Shown: positions 6,206-12,400 of the stretch, in pieces
Layout of the letters: each line of letters begins with the position of its first letter
Position numbering within the stretch: the stretch's first letter is position 1
Assembly: GCA_039179985.1 (NCBI GenBank)
Contig: JBCDED010000089.1
Coordinates: forward strand, 1-12,400
Length of the DNA stretch: 12,400 bases
Reading direction: 5' to 3'
DNA from: JBCCMQ01 sp039179985
Lineage (GTDB): Bacteria; Pseudomonadota; Alphaproteobacteria; Rhodobacterales; Rhodobacteraceae
Program-made: the position numbers and the translations under genes
Notes under the pieces: model-generated
Databases searched by the model: none
What the model saw: the letters and a program-made list of their open reading frames with translations, nothing else
What the model was told of the DNA's origin: nothing

Positions 6206-7831
6206 ATGCAATCTGTTCGACACGTTGCGGGGGCGCGTCGGAACTTGATCACGGCGGTTTTCGCCGTTTTTGGTGCACTCTTTCTGTTCGGGGCCGGACA
6301 GCCGGTGTCCGCCCAGGATACGGCCTTCAAACAGGCCGCTGCTCAGGCTGCTGCCAGCGATCCTGTTCTGGCGGAATTCTACCGCGAAATTGGCTACGGA
6401 TCTGTCTGGACCGGGACAACGCGGCAGGACAAACAGCGTCTCCGGGCGCTGCTTGGGGCGCTGGACGGCGCATCGGACCACGCGTTGCCGGTGGCAAAAT
6501 ACAATGTGCGCGCGGTGGAAGCCCAGCTTTCGTCGGCGCGCAGTTCGCAGGCCCGCGGGGCGCTGGATGTCCAGCTCTCCAAGCTGTTTCTCAGCTATGC
6601 CTCGGATGTAGGCACTGGCGTTCTTGTGCCGTCGCGCGTCGACGGAGAGATCAAGCGCGCCAAATTGCGCCGTGATCCGTTGGCCTTGATGCGCGGCGTC
6701 CGGCAGGGGCCTGCCGACAAGTTCATGGCACAGCTGCCGCCCCGGACACCGGAATACACCCGCCTCATGAAGGGCAAGATCGAGCTCGAAAAGCTCATGG
6801 CGCGCGGTGGTTGGGGCCCTGAGATCCGCGTTGGCAAACTGGAACCCGGCATGGCCGGACCACAGGTCGTCGCCCTGCGCGACAGGCTCATCCGCATGGG
6901 CTACATGCGGCGCAGCACGTCGCAAAGCTTCGACAACAAACTGACCGAGGCGGTCCGGTCCTTCCAATACGCCCATGGTCTTGCGACCGATGGTGTTGTC
7001 GGCGAAGGGACGCTGGAAGAGATCAACAAACCGGTCTCCACACGCCTGGCGCAGGTAGTCGTGGCCATGGAGCGGGAGCGTTGGATGAACTTCAACCGCG
7101 GTCGCCGCCATGTGCTGGTGAACCTGCCCGACTACTCGGCAAAGATCATCGACAAGGGTAAGGTCACGTTCGAAACGCGGGCCGTTGTGGGCGCCAATCG
7201 CAACGATCACCGCTCGCCGGAGTTTTCCGACGAGATGGAGTTTATGGTGGTGAACCCTTCGTGGTACGTGCCGCGCTCGATCGCAACAAAGGAATATCTG
7301 CCGCTTCTCCAGCAGAACCCTTACGCGGTGAGCCATCTGGAACTGCGCGACCGCAGCGGGCGCTTGGTTGACCGCAGCGCTGTGGATTTCGCGTCGCTGA
7401 CACCGGCAAACTGGCCCTTCAGCATGAAAGAACCGCCCAGTCAGGGCAACGCCCTGGGCGTGGTGAAATTCATGTTCCCGAACCGCCACAACATCTATCT
7501 GCACGACACGCCGCAGAAGAGCCTTTTTAACCGCGAGCGCCGTGCGTTCAGCCATGGCTGCATCCGCCTGGCCGATCCCCGTGGTTTTGCCTTTGCGCTT
7601 CTTGCGCCGCAGACGAACAATCCCAAGGGGACGTTCGAGCGGGCACTGGCCGTGGGCAGCGAGGTTCAGATCGACCTCGACGTGCATGTACCGGTGCATC
7701 TGATCTACCGGACCGCGGTGACCACGCCCAAAGGCAACCTCCAGTTCCGCCGGGACATATATGGCCGCGACGCCCGCATTTTCCGGGCCCTCACGCAGGC
7801 CGGGGTAGAACTTCGACCGCGCGACAGCTAG
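6206..7831 (+). CDS. YcbB/LdtD-like murein L,D-transpeptidase
   Basis: This periplasmic enzyme forms 3-3 (meso-DAP to meso-DAP) peptidoglycan cross-links. Numbered from the alternative ATG 6200, domains are: a hydrophobic signal segment (about 15-38, cleavage near VSA-QD), a YcbB scaffold region with FYREIGYGSVWTG near 60-72, a peptidoglycan-binding repeat (about 212-278, LEPGMAGPQVVALRDRL to DGVVGEGTLEEIN), and a YkuD catalytic domain (about 303-492). The catalytic motif SHGCIRLADP gives Cys454 and His452, with the conserved IYLHDTPQK around His435. The long insertion between strands (about 350-420, with NPSWYVPRSIA) is typical of YcbB rather than short ErfK/YbiS enzymes. All expected residues are present. 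It may sit on the inner membrane or be released, depending on signal processing. The gene diverges from a MepK-like peptidase and precedes lpxD by 49 nt with a hairpin between. Such enzymes are generally insensitive to most penicillins but inhibited by carbapenems (family knowledge). Confidence 0.93.
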   Translation: MQSVRHVAGARRNLITAVFAVFGALFLFGAGQPVSAQDTAFKQAAAQAAASDPVLAEFYREIGYGSVWTGTTRQDKQRLRALLGALDGASDHALPVAKYNVRAVEAQLSSARSSQARGALDVQLSKLFLSYASDVGTGVLVPSRVDGEIKRAKLRRDPLALMRGVRQGPADKFMAQLPPRTPEYTRLMKGKIELEKLMARGGWGPEIRVGKLEPGMAGPQVVALRDRLIRMGYMRRSTSQSFDNKLTEAVRSFQYAHGLATDGVVGEGTLEEINKPVSTRLAQVVVAMERERWMNFNRGRRHVLVNLPDYSAKIIDKGKVTFETRAVVGANRNDHRSPEFSDEMEFMVVNPSWYVPRSIATKEYLPLLQQNPYAVSHLELRDRSGRLVDRSAVDFASLTPANWPFSMKEPPSQGNALGVVKFMFPNRHNIYLHDTPQKSLFNRERRAFSHGCIRLADPRGFAFALLAPQTNNPKGTFERALAVGSEVQIDLDVHVPVHLIYRTAVTTPKGNLQFRRDIYGRDARIFRALTQAGVELRPRDS

Positions 7832-7838
7832 GACCGGG

Positions 7839-7862
7839 GCGGGCCGCGCTTGGGCGGCCCGC
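7839..7862 (+). terminator. Strong GC hairpin between L,D-transpeptidase and lpxD
   Basis: GCGGGCCGC (7839-7847) and GCGGCCCGC (7854-7862) form a perfect 9-bp stem with a 6-nt loop, 8 nt after the transpeptidase stop. There is no T-run. It ends 7 nt before the lpxD ribosome binding site (GGAG at 7870-7873). It may reduce read-through into the lipid cassette or protect the upstream mRNA end; full termination is uncertain. Confidence 0.5.
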
Positions 7863-7880
7863 AGCCCCTGGAGCCCAGCC

Positions 7881-8981
7881 ATGGAATACAGCGTCGCTGA
7901 GATTGCCGAGGCACTTGGCGGCGTCGCCGTTGGCGAGACGGGACTGCATGTGGATCACGCTGGTGAACCGGGGTCCACCGGCGCGACCGGGCTCGCCCTT
8001 GCGCTGAAACCCGAATACGCCGAGGCGCTTACCTCCGATGCGACCAGGGTCGCGCTGCTCTGGGAAGACGCCGACTGGCGGGGGCTGGGGCTGTCGGCGG
8101 CCGTCCTTGTCTCGCGGCCGCGCGCAGCCATGGCGGATCTCTCGGCGCTCTTCGATCCCGGGCACGACCGTTGGACGGGTATCCATGAGACCGCCGTCAT
8201 AGACCCCACCGCCAGCCTGGGCGCAGGCACGACGGTCGGTCCCTTCACGGTGATCGGGGCCGGCGCAAGGGTCGGGGCCGGCAGCCAGATCGGCGCCCAT
8301 TGCGTGATCGGCAGCGAAACGGACCTGGGCGACGGGGCGATCCTACACCCCCGGGTCACGCTGCAACCGCGCATCCGCATCGGCGCGCGCTTCATCGCCC
8401 ATCCTGGCGCGGTGGTGGGCGCCGACGGCTTTTCCTTTGTCACACCCGAAACGCTGAAGCTTGAAGAGGCGCGCAGCACCCTTGGAACCGCCGAGCGGAA
8501 GGGCGACGGTACCGACAGCCGCTGGCGGCGCATTGCTTCGCTCGGCACCGTAGAGATTGGCGACGACGTGGAAATCGGCGCCAACAGTAGTGTTGACCGC
8601 GGCACTGTGCGCGCCACGCGCGTGGGCCGCGGCACCAAGATCGACAATATCGTCCAGGTCGGCCACAACGCGGTAATCGGCGAAGATGTGCTCATTTGTT
8701 CCATGAGCGGCGTTGCCGGCTCTGCCACCGTGGGAAACCGCGTGGTGCTTGGCGCAAAGGCCGGGGTCAACGACAACATCACCATTGGCGACGATGTGGT
8801 CGTTGCAGGGGCCTCGCGGGTCTTTACCAACGTACCGGCCGGCAGGATGGTCATGGGAGACCCCGCAGTGAAGATGGAAACGAACCTGGAAATCTATAAG
8901 GCGCTGCGGCGCCTGCCACGCCTTCTGCGTGACTTCCGCGCCCTGCAAAAATCGGTTTCCAACGGCGCAAAGAGCGACTAA
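7881..8981 (+). CDS. lpxD: LpxD: UDP-3-O-acylglucosamine N-acyltransferase
   Basis: LpxD moves a 3-hydroxyacyl chain from acyl carrier protein to the amino group of UDP-3-O-acyl-glucosamine, the third step of lipid A synthesis, in the cytoplasm. This 366-residue protein has the N-terminal uridine-binding domain (about 1-98), then a left-handed parallel beta helix of hexapeptide repeats (about 103-330, for example ASLGAGTTVGPFTVIGAGARVGAG), and a C-terminal helix (about 331-360). Family marks are VGADGFSF (179-186) and KIDNIVQVGHN with the catalytic His262. Length is close to the E. coli enzyme. GGAG 7 nt upstream supports the start. It is not beside bamA, fabZ or lpxA, where lpxD usually sits; instead it precedes an acyl carrier protein and a ketosynthase. 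It may therefore be a second, specialised copy, possibly with different acyl-chain preference. Whether a housekeeping copy exists elsewhere cannot be seen here. Confidence 0.92.
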   Translation: MEYSVAEIAEALGGVAVGETGLHVDHAGEPGSTGATGLALALKPEYAEALTSDATRVALLWEDADWRGLGLSAAVLVSRPRAAMADLSALFDPGHDRWTGIHETAVIDPTASLGAGTTVGPFTVIGAGARVGAGSQIGAHCVIGSETDLGDGAILHPRVTLQPRIRIGARFIAHPGAVVGADGFSFVTPETLKLEEARSTLGTAERKGDGTDSRWRRIASLGTVEIGDDVEIGANSSVDRGTVRATRVGRGTKIDNIVQVGHNAVIGEDVLICSMSGVAGSATVGNRVVLGAKAGVNDNITIGDDVVVAGASRVFTNVPAGRMVMGDPAVKMETNLEIYKALRRLPRLLRDFRALQKSVSNGAKSD

Positions 8982-9011
8982 AGCAACGCCACTGAAGAGC
9001 AGGGAAGGCCC

Positions 9012-9278
9012 ATGACGACCAGCGTGCGCGACCGCATTCTCCAGATCATTGCAGAGCAGGCGGTGATCGACGCTGCGGATGTGTCCCTTGATCAGTCGCT
9101 GGAGGATCTGGGGATCGACAGCCTCGGTCTTGTCGAAGCGATCTTTGCGATTGAAGAGGCTTTCGATATCGAAGTGCCCTTCAACGCCAATGAGCCCCAG
9201 GCCAGCGATTTCGACATCTCTTCCGTGCGCTCGATCGTGGAAGCGGTCGAAGGGCTGATTGCCGCTCAGGCCAAATGA
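9012..9278 (+). CDS. Acyl carrier protein of the lpxD cassette
   Basis: This 88-residue acidic protein carries growing or finished acyl chains on a 4'-phosphopantetheine arm. The attachment site is Ser37 in LGIDSLGLVEAIF, matching the D-S-L motif. Helix I is RDRILQIIAEQA (6-17) and helix II starts at Ser37. The later part (EVPFNANEPQASDFDISSVRSIVEAVEGL) fits helix III and IV with a slightly long loop. The sequence differs from the very conserved housekeeping AcpP (LGADSLDTVE), so it is a specialised carrier. A strong AGGGAAGG lies just before the ATG. The gap to lpxD is 30 nt, and its stop overlaps the ketosynthase start as ATGA, so the ketosynthase is probably made in step with its carrier, as in the rhizobial nodFE pair. 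Confidence 0.92.
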   Translation: MTTSVRDRILQIIAEQAVIDAADVSLDQSLEDLGIDSLGLVEAIFAIEEAFDIEVPFNANEPQASDFDISSVRSIVEAVEGLIAAQAK

Positions 9279-10483
9279 ACCGGGTCGTCATCACGGGGCA
9301 GGGCACCATCAATGCCCTGGGCCAGAACGTGGCCGAAACGCTTGAAAGCATGCAAGAGGGGCGCTGCGGGATCGGGGAACTCGACATCCGCGACGTCGAC
9401 CGCCTGTCGGTCAGGATAGGCGGTCAGGTCACCGGGTATGACCCCGAAGACCACTACAATCGCCAGCAGATCGCGCTTTACGACCGGTTCACGCAGTTCA
9501 CACTATTGGCGGCGAGCGAGGCCATCGCGCAGTCCGGGCTGACGTTCGAAGGCAAGCTTTCCGCGCTAACGGGCGTCGTCCTTGGCACGGCGGCAGGCGG
9601 CGTGAATACCTGGGACGATAATTACCGCACCGTCTATGAGGACGGTAAGAACCGCGTGCATCCCTTTGTTGTTCCTAAGCTTATGAACAACGCCGCCGCC
9701 AGCCATGTCTCGATGGAATTCAACCTCAAAGGGCCCAGTTTCACCGTTGCAACGGCCTGCGCGTCGTCAAACCACGCCATGGGACAGGCGTTCCACATGA
9801 TCCGCGCCGGCATGGCGCGGGTAATGGTCACGGGCGGGTCGGAGTCCATGCTCTGCTTTGGGGGCGTCAAGGCCTGGGAAGGATTGCGCGTGATGTCCCG
9901 CGATGCCTGCCGCCCGTTTTCGGCCAATCGCAACGGAATGGTACAGGGCGAAGGCGCTGCGGTCTTCGTGTTCGAAGACTACGAGCACGCCCGCGCCCGA
10001 GGTGCCGAGATCCTGGCCGAGGTGATCGGCTTTGCCATGTCGTCCGACGCCGCCGATATCGTTATGCCGTCCAAACAGGGTGCGGCGCGTGCCATCGAAG
10101 GCGCGTTGACCGATGCCGGGATCGACAGGGCCGAGGTCGATTACATTAACGCCCATGGCACCGGGACTGCGGCAAACGACAAAACCGAATGCGCCGCCGT
10201 GGCCCAGGTTTTCGGCGCCCATGCGGACCGGCTGATGATCTCGTCCACGAAATCCATGCATGGGCATCTGATTGGCGGAACAGGTGCGGTAGAGCTTCTG
10301 GCCTGCATCATGGCGCTCAGGGACGGCGTGGTGGCGCCGACGATCGGCTACGAGGAGCCTGACCCGGAATGCGCGCTCGATGTGGTCCCGAATGAAGCAA
10401 GAAAAGCGACCGTAAAGGTCGCCTTGTCCAATGCATTTGCCTTTGGCGGGTTAAACGCCGTCCTTGCGCTGAAGCAGGGCTAG
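9275..10483 (+). CDS. Beta-ketoacyl-ACP synthase, FabF/NodE-like
   Basis: This condensing enzyme extends an acyl chain by two carbons from malonyl-ACP. The 402-residue thiolase-fold protein has the full Cys-His-His set: Cys162 in VATACASSNHA, His294 in NAHGTGTAAND, and His331 in STKSMHGHLIGGTGAVE, which also holds Lys326. The glycine-rich end ALSNAFAFGGLNA (383-395) is typical of FabF. The SMHGH variant differs from the usual SMTGH of housekeeping FabF and points to a divergent member such as those serving special carriers. It is cytoplasmic and begins by a 4-nt ATGA overlap with the carrier gene. No ketoreductase, dehydratase or enoyl reductase is nearby, so it either borrows housekeeping enzymes or delivers an unreduced product. 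Its stop overlaps the stop of the opposing ialB-like gene. Role in lipid A acyl supply is inferred from neighbours only. Confidence 0.92.
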   Translation: MNRVVITGQGTINALGQNVAETLESMQEGRCGIGELDIRDVDRLSVRIGGQVTGYDPEDHYNRQQIALYDRFTQFTLLAASEAIAQSGLTFEGKLSALTGVVLGTAAGGVNTWDDNYRTVYEDGKNRVHPFVVPKLMNNAAASHVSMEFNLKGPSFTVATACASSNHAMGQAFHMIRAGMARVMVTGGSESMLCFGGVKAWEGLRVMSRDACRPFSANRNGMVQGEGAAVFVFEDYEHARARGAEILAEVIGFAMSSDAADIVMPSKQGAARAIEGALTDAGIDRAEVDYINAHGTGTAANDKTECAAVAQVFGAHADRLMISSTKSMHGHLIGGTGAVELLACIMALRDGVVAPTIGYEEPDPECALDVVPNEARKATVKVALSNAFAFGGLNAVLALKQG

Positions 10484-11064
10484 TTCGCGCTCAGCTCCAG
10501 CAACCTGTCGTAGGCGGCAGTGAAACCGTTCAGCGACAGCACCGCGTTCACGGTTCGGTCCGGCGCCTGCGCCGGCACAATAGTGACGGTCGCCGTAGTG
10601 CCCTTTTGCATGTTGTTGAGGTCTGCGGCGGTGAAGCCGACGCGGGCCACACAGCCCGACTGCGCGCAGAAGGTAAAAGGATAGGCCTTGGCTTCGGCAT
10701 CGTCGATCCGCACGCGCAACTGTTGGGTCAGAAGCGTCTCAAGCGGCGTCACGATGTTGGCGCCCATGACAGCGGCGCCGCCGGGTTCGACAATGAACAT
10801 GGCGATTTCGGCGATCGAATTGCCGGTTTCATCGGCCATGCGCTGGTTCATCTGGCAGGGGTCCGTGCCCTCGGCCAGCTTGATGCACCGGATGCTCCAG
10901 TCGCCCTGGGTGCTGTCGGTATAGGTCTGTCCGGGCTGCGGAGTATCGTCGACCGGCTCGCCCAGCGACAGACCGCCGTCCGTTTGTTCCTGGGCGCCGC
11001 CGGCGAAGGGCATCAGCGCCAGGCTCGCGGCCAGCATGAAGATTGCGCCTGCTTTTTGTTTCAT
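10480..11064 (-). CDS. Invasion-associated locus B (IalB) family periplasmic protein
   Basis: This 194-residue secreted protein belongs to the IalB family, widespread in alphaproteobacteria and first linked to erythrocyte invasion in Bartonella; its molecular role is unclear. The signal peptide is MKQKAGAIFMLAASLALMPF with likely cleavage after AGGA (24). The mature part has the typical GDWSIRC (54-60), a second cysteine at 70, and FCAQSGC (Cys133, Cys138), giving four cysteines that probably form two disulfides. The closing SLNGFTAAYDRL (177-188) is characteristic of the family. An in-frame GTG at 11103 would add 13 residues but would place a charged stretch before the signal peptide, so ATG 11064 with AGGAG 10 nt upstream is preferred. 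The stop codon shares CTAG with the convergent ketosynthase gene. Confidence 0.88.
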   Translation of the reverse strand: MKQKAGAIFMLAASLALMPFAGGAQEQTDGGLSLGEPVDDTPQPGQTYTDSTQGDWSIRCIKLAEGTDPCQMNQRMADETGNSIAEIAMFIVEPGGAAVMGANIVTPLETLLTQQLRVRIDDAEAKAYPFTFCAQSGCVARVGFTAADLNNMQKGTTATVTIVPAQAPDRTVNAVLSLNGFTAAYDRLLELSAN

Positions 11065-11074
11065 TGCCTCGGGT

Positions 11075-11079
11075 CTCCT
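11075..11079 (-). promoter_or_regulatory. Ribosome binding site for the IalB-family gene
   Basis: AGGAG on the - strand lies 10 nt before ATG 11064; a GAGG lies closer. It supports the shorter start over the upstream GTG. Confidence 0.5.
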
Positions 11080-11103
11080 GTTGCCAAGGATGGTTTTTTT
11101 CAC

Positions 11104-11132
11104 CGCCTAGCATGACCTGTGTCACTTGTCAG
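11104..11132 (-). promoter_or_regulatory. Candidate promoter for the IalB-family gene
   Basis: On the - strand CTGACA (11132-11127) matches five of six bases of a -35 box, and TAGGCG (11109-11104) stands 17 nt on in the -10 place, a weak match. A transcript starting near 11097 would have a leader of about 33 nt to ATG 11064, which would exclude the GTG at 11103 as start. Confidence 0.28.
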
Positions 11133-11168
11133 GACCGCATTGCATCACATCTCGGGAGAGCCCCATAG

Positions 11169-11195
11169 AAAAAGGACCCGCGAGGGGTCCTTTTT
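11169..11195 (+). terminator. Intrinsic terminator, usable in both directions
   Basis: AAAAAGGACCC (11169-11179) and GGGTCCTTTTT (11185-11195) form an 11-bp perfect stem around GCGAG. On the + strand the T-run continues as TTTTTCGACTTTTTT; on the - strand the stem also ends in five T. No + strand gene ends just before it, and on the - strand it lies upstream of the IalB-family gene, so what it terminates is unclear. Confidence 0.8.
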
Positions 11196-11308
11196 CGACT
11201 TTTTTGCTCCCTGTCGGACTGGCCGACATATTCTGTGCGCCTGAAGCTATGGGCAATAACTACGGCGGTCAACAGCAAAATTTCGTTTCCGTCCCCGGCT
11301 CGGAAGCG

Positions 11309-11335
11309 AAAAAAGGCCGCACAAAATGCGCGGCC
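11309..11335 (-). terminator. Intrinsic terminator on the - strand, no gene upstream
   Basis: On the - strand GGCCGC and GCGGCC pair around a 9-nt loop (GCATTTTGT) and are followed directly by six T (A-run on the + strand at 11309-11314). This is a canonical rho-independent terminator. The only DNA upstream on this strand before the divergent ATPase gene is about 125 nt without an ORF. Confidence 0.7.
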
Positions 11336-11400
11336 AGTTTAACAGGGAGGAAGTGCCCGGACAGGCGCATTGCGCCGCCCGAACATCAGGACCATGGCAC
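11309..11400 (-). ncRNA. Candidate small RNA ending at the - strand terminator
   Basis: On the - strand, GTGCC (11400-11396) can pair with GGCAC (11357-11353). Inside lies a hairpin at 11381-11358 with a GGCGC/GCGCC stem and AAT loop, extended by CGG/CCG. The canonical terminator at 11335-11309 follows. This layout of a structured body then a terminator is typical of small RNAs. The 5' end is unknown and may lie further up; no good promoter is visible, and no known RNA family was recognised. Entirely inferred. Confidence 0.25.
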
Positions 11401-11459
11401 AAAAGGGTTAACGTTGTATGTTCCCGAGAGAATTTCTTGGATTTACGGGAATCACAGGC

Positions 11460-12400
11460 ATGGACGGTGTGTTCGTGGGGGGTGCGGGTAAGGAGTATGG
11501 GACGCCGCAAAGGCTGTCGCTTGGCTATGCCAACCGGCATGGCCTAATCGCGGGTGCCACGGGAACGGGCAAGACCGTGACCCTGCAGATCCTGGCAGAA
11601 GGGTTCTCAGCAGCGGGTGTGCCGGTGGTCCTGTCCGACGTAAAGGGCGATCTGGCAGGGCTGGAGCAGCCGGGCTCGGCGGACTTCAAGCTGCACGACG
11701 CCTTTATGAAGCGCGTGACGACCATGGGGTTTGACGCTTTCGCCTACGCAGCCTTCCCGGTGACGTTCTGGGACATCTTCGGTGAGGAAGGGCATCCTGT
11801 GAGAACCACGGTGGCCGAGCTTGGTCCGCTCCTTTTGTCGCGCCTGATGGAGCTGACTGAGGTGCAGGAAGGGGTCCTGAACGTGGCCTTCCGCGTGGCC
11901 GATGAAGAAGGGTTGGCGCTGCTTGATCTGAAAGACCTTCAGGCGCTTCTGGTCTGGCTGGGGGAGAACCGCAAATCGCTCTCGCTGCGGTATGGCAATA
12001 TCTCCACAGCCTCCGTGGGGGCCATTCAGCGGCGGTTGCTGGTCCTAGAAAGCCAGGGCGCGGACAAGCTTTTTGGCGAACCCGCGCTCGATCTTGGGGA
12101 TCTGATGACGACCGATGCCGACGGGCGCGGGCGCATCAACATCCTGGCCTCTGCAAAGCTCATGGGCGCGCCAAGGCTCTACGCGACATTCCTTTTGTGG
12201 CTCCTGTCGGAGCTCTTTGAAAGCCTGCCCGAGGTCGGCGACCCCGAAAAACCAAAGCTCGTCTTCTTCTTTGATGAGGCACATCTGCTTTTCGACGATG
12301 CGCCCAAGGCGTTGCTCGATAAGGTGGAACAGGTGGCGCGGCTCATTCGCTCGAAAGGCGTAGGCGTCTATTTCGTCACCCAGAACCCCGCCGATATCCC
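11460..12400 (+). CDS. DUF853 / HerA-like ATPase (YjgR family), 5' part
   Basis: The first 313 residues of a P-loop ATPase are visible; the gene runs off the window. It closely resembles E. coli YjgR: NRHGLIAGATGTGKTVTLQ with Walker A (32-39), DVKGDLAGL (60-68), the segment FWDIFGEEGHPVRTTV (103-118), YGNISTASVGAIQRR (178-192), and Walker B KLVFFFDEAHLLFDDAP (266-282) with Asp272 and Glu273, followed by RSKGVGVYFVTQNPADI. The fold is of the FtsK/HerA type, which forms hexameric ring motors, but the function of YjgR/DUF853 is not established. Family members are usually about 500 residues, so roughly the last 190 are missing. ATG 11460 is chosen because homologues begin near here with a short strand (MDGVFVGG); an in-frame ATG at 11418 would add 14 residues. 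No nuclease partner or defence gene is visible. Confidence 0.9.
   Translation, partial: MDGVFVGGAGKEYGTPQRLSLGYANRHGLIAGATGTGKTVTLQILAEGFSAAGVPVVLSDVKGDLAGLEQPGSADFKLHDAFMKRVTTMGFDAFAYAAFPVTFWDIFGEEGHPVRTTVAELGPLLLSRLMELTEVQEGVLNVAFRVADEEGLALLDLKDLQALLVWLGENRKSLSLRYGNISTASVGAIQRRLLVLESQGADKLFGEPALDLGDLMTTDADGRGRINILASAKLMGAPRLYATFLLWLLSELFESLPEVGDPEKPKLVFFFDEAHLLFDDAPKALLDKVEQVARLIRSKGVGVYFVTQNPADI

Larger units (their letters stand above)
11065..11459. other. Divergent intergenic region with structured elements and no clear gene
   Basis: These 395 nt separate the IalB-family gene (-) from the ATPase gene (+). They hold a possible ialB promoter, two terminator hairpins (11169-11195 and 11309-11335), and an imperfect GC hairpin (11358-11381). 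Reading frames through here translate into terminator-like junk with no family resemblance. Terminators without a gene ending at them suggest one or more small RNAs or the remains of a lost gene. A clear promoter for such an RNA was not found. Confidence 0.55.

Noticed and set aside
6119..7882. A 587-codon open frame antisense to the L,D-transpeptidase gene, and similar long antisense frames at 814-2019 and 2287-3579.
   Set aside because: They lie fully opposite well-recognised genes, are rich in Arg, His and Gly as expected from GC-rich shadow frames, and show no protein-family motifs.
11126..11491. Open frames of about 100-120 codons on both strands in the intergenic region before the ATPase gene.
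   Set aside because: They read through the terminator hairpins (giving EKGPARGPFS-like text), have no family resemblance, and lack good ribosome binding sites.
11460..12400. HerA-like ATPase as part of an antiphage defence system such as those pairing HerA with a nuclease or SIR2/DUF4297 protein.
   Set aside because: The sequence matches the YjgR/DUF853 housekeeping-type family, and no defence partner is present upstream; downstream is not visible.

Overview
The window looks like chromosomal DNA of an alphaproteobacterium, most likely of the Rhodobacteraceae/Roseobacter type. The GC content is high. Genes are tightly packed, with stop/start overlaps. The content fits too: an IalB-family periplasmic protein, a DUF853 (YjgR-like) ATPase, an LpxD paired with its own acyl carrier protein and ketosynthase, and a YcbB-type L,D-transpeptidase beside a YcbK-type M15 protein. 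This assignment comes from protein families and composition; no marker gene is present to settle it. I saw no tRNA, rRNA, CRISPR array, insertion sequence or phage gene.

Region 1 (1-3882, + strand) is a metabolic and transport block. It holds the last 60 codons of an amidohydrolase, a complete paralogue of that enzyme (265-1989), a small NATD1-type GNAT protein (2001-2300), and an MFS exporter with a C-terminal ABM-like domain (2284-3882) that overlaps the GNAT gene by 17 nt. Spacing suggests one operon from 265 to 3882. It ends near an 18-nt perfect palindrome.

Region 2 (4090-7831) is about the cell surface. A small RTX-type calcium-binding protein, probably secreted by a type I system, converges on a Tat-exported YcbK/MepK-like peptidase (- strand). 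Across a 319-nt divergent intergenic region lies a YcbB/LdtD-like L,D-transpeptidase (+). In E. coli the corresponding proteins make and cut 3-3 peptidoglycan cross-links, so this pair may be a cross-link making/breaking module.

Region 3 (7881-10483, +) is an LpxD N-acyltransferase, a dedicated acyl carrier protein and a FabF/NodE-like ketosynthase, the last two overlapping as ATGA. This looks like a small lipid A or surface-lipid acylation cassette. It has no ketoreductase or dehydratase, and it is the most interesting candidate system in the window.

Region 4 (10480-12400) has an IalB-family protein (-) whose stop codon overlaps that of the ketosynthase. Next comes a 395-nt divergent intergenic region with two intrinsic-terminator hairpins and a further structured element but no convincing gene, so it may encode a small RNA. 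The window ends inside the 5' part of a DUF853/HerA-like ATPase gene (+). Most of the right-hand two thirds therefore concerns envelope construction.
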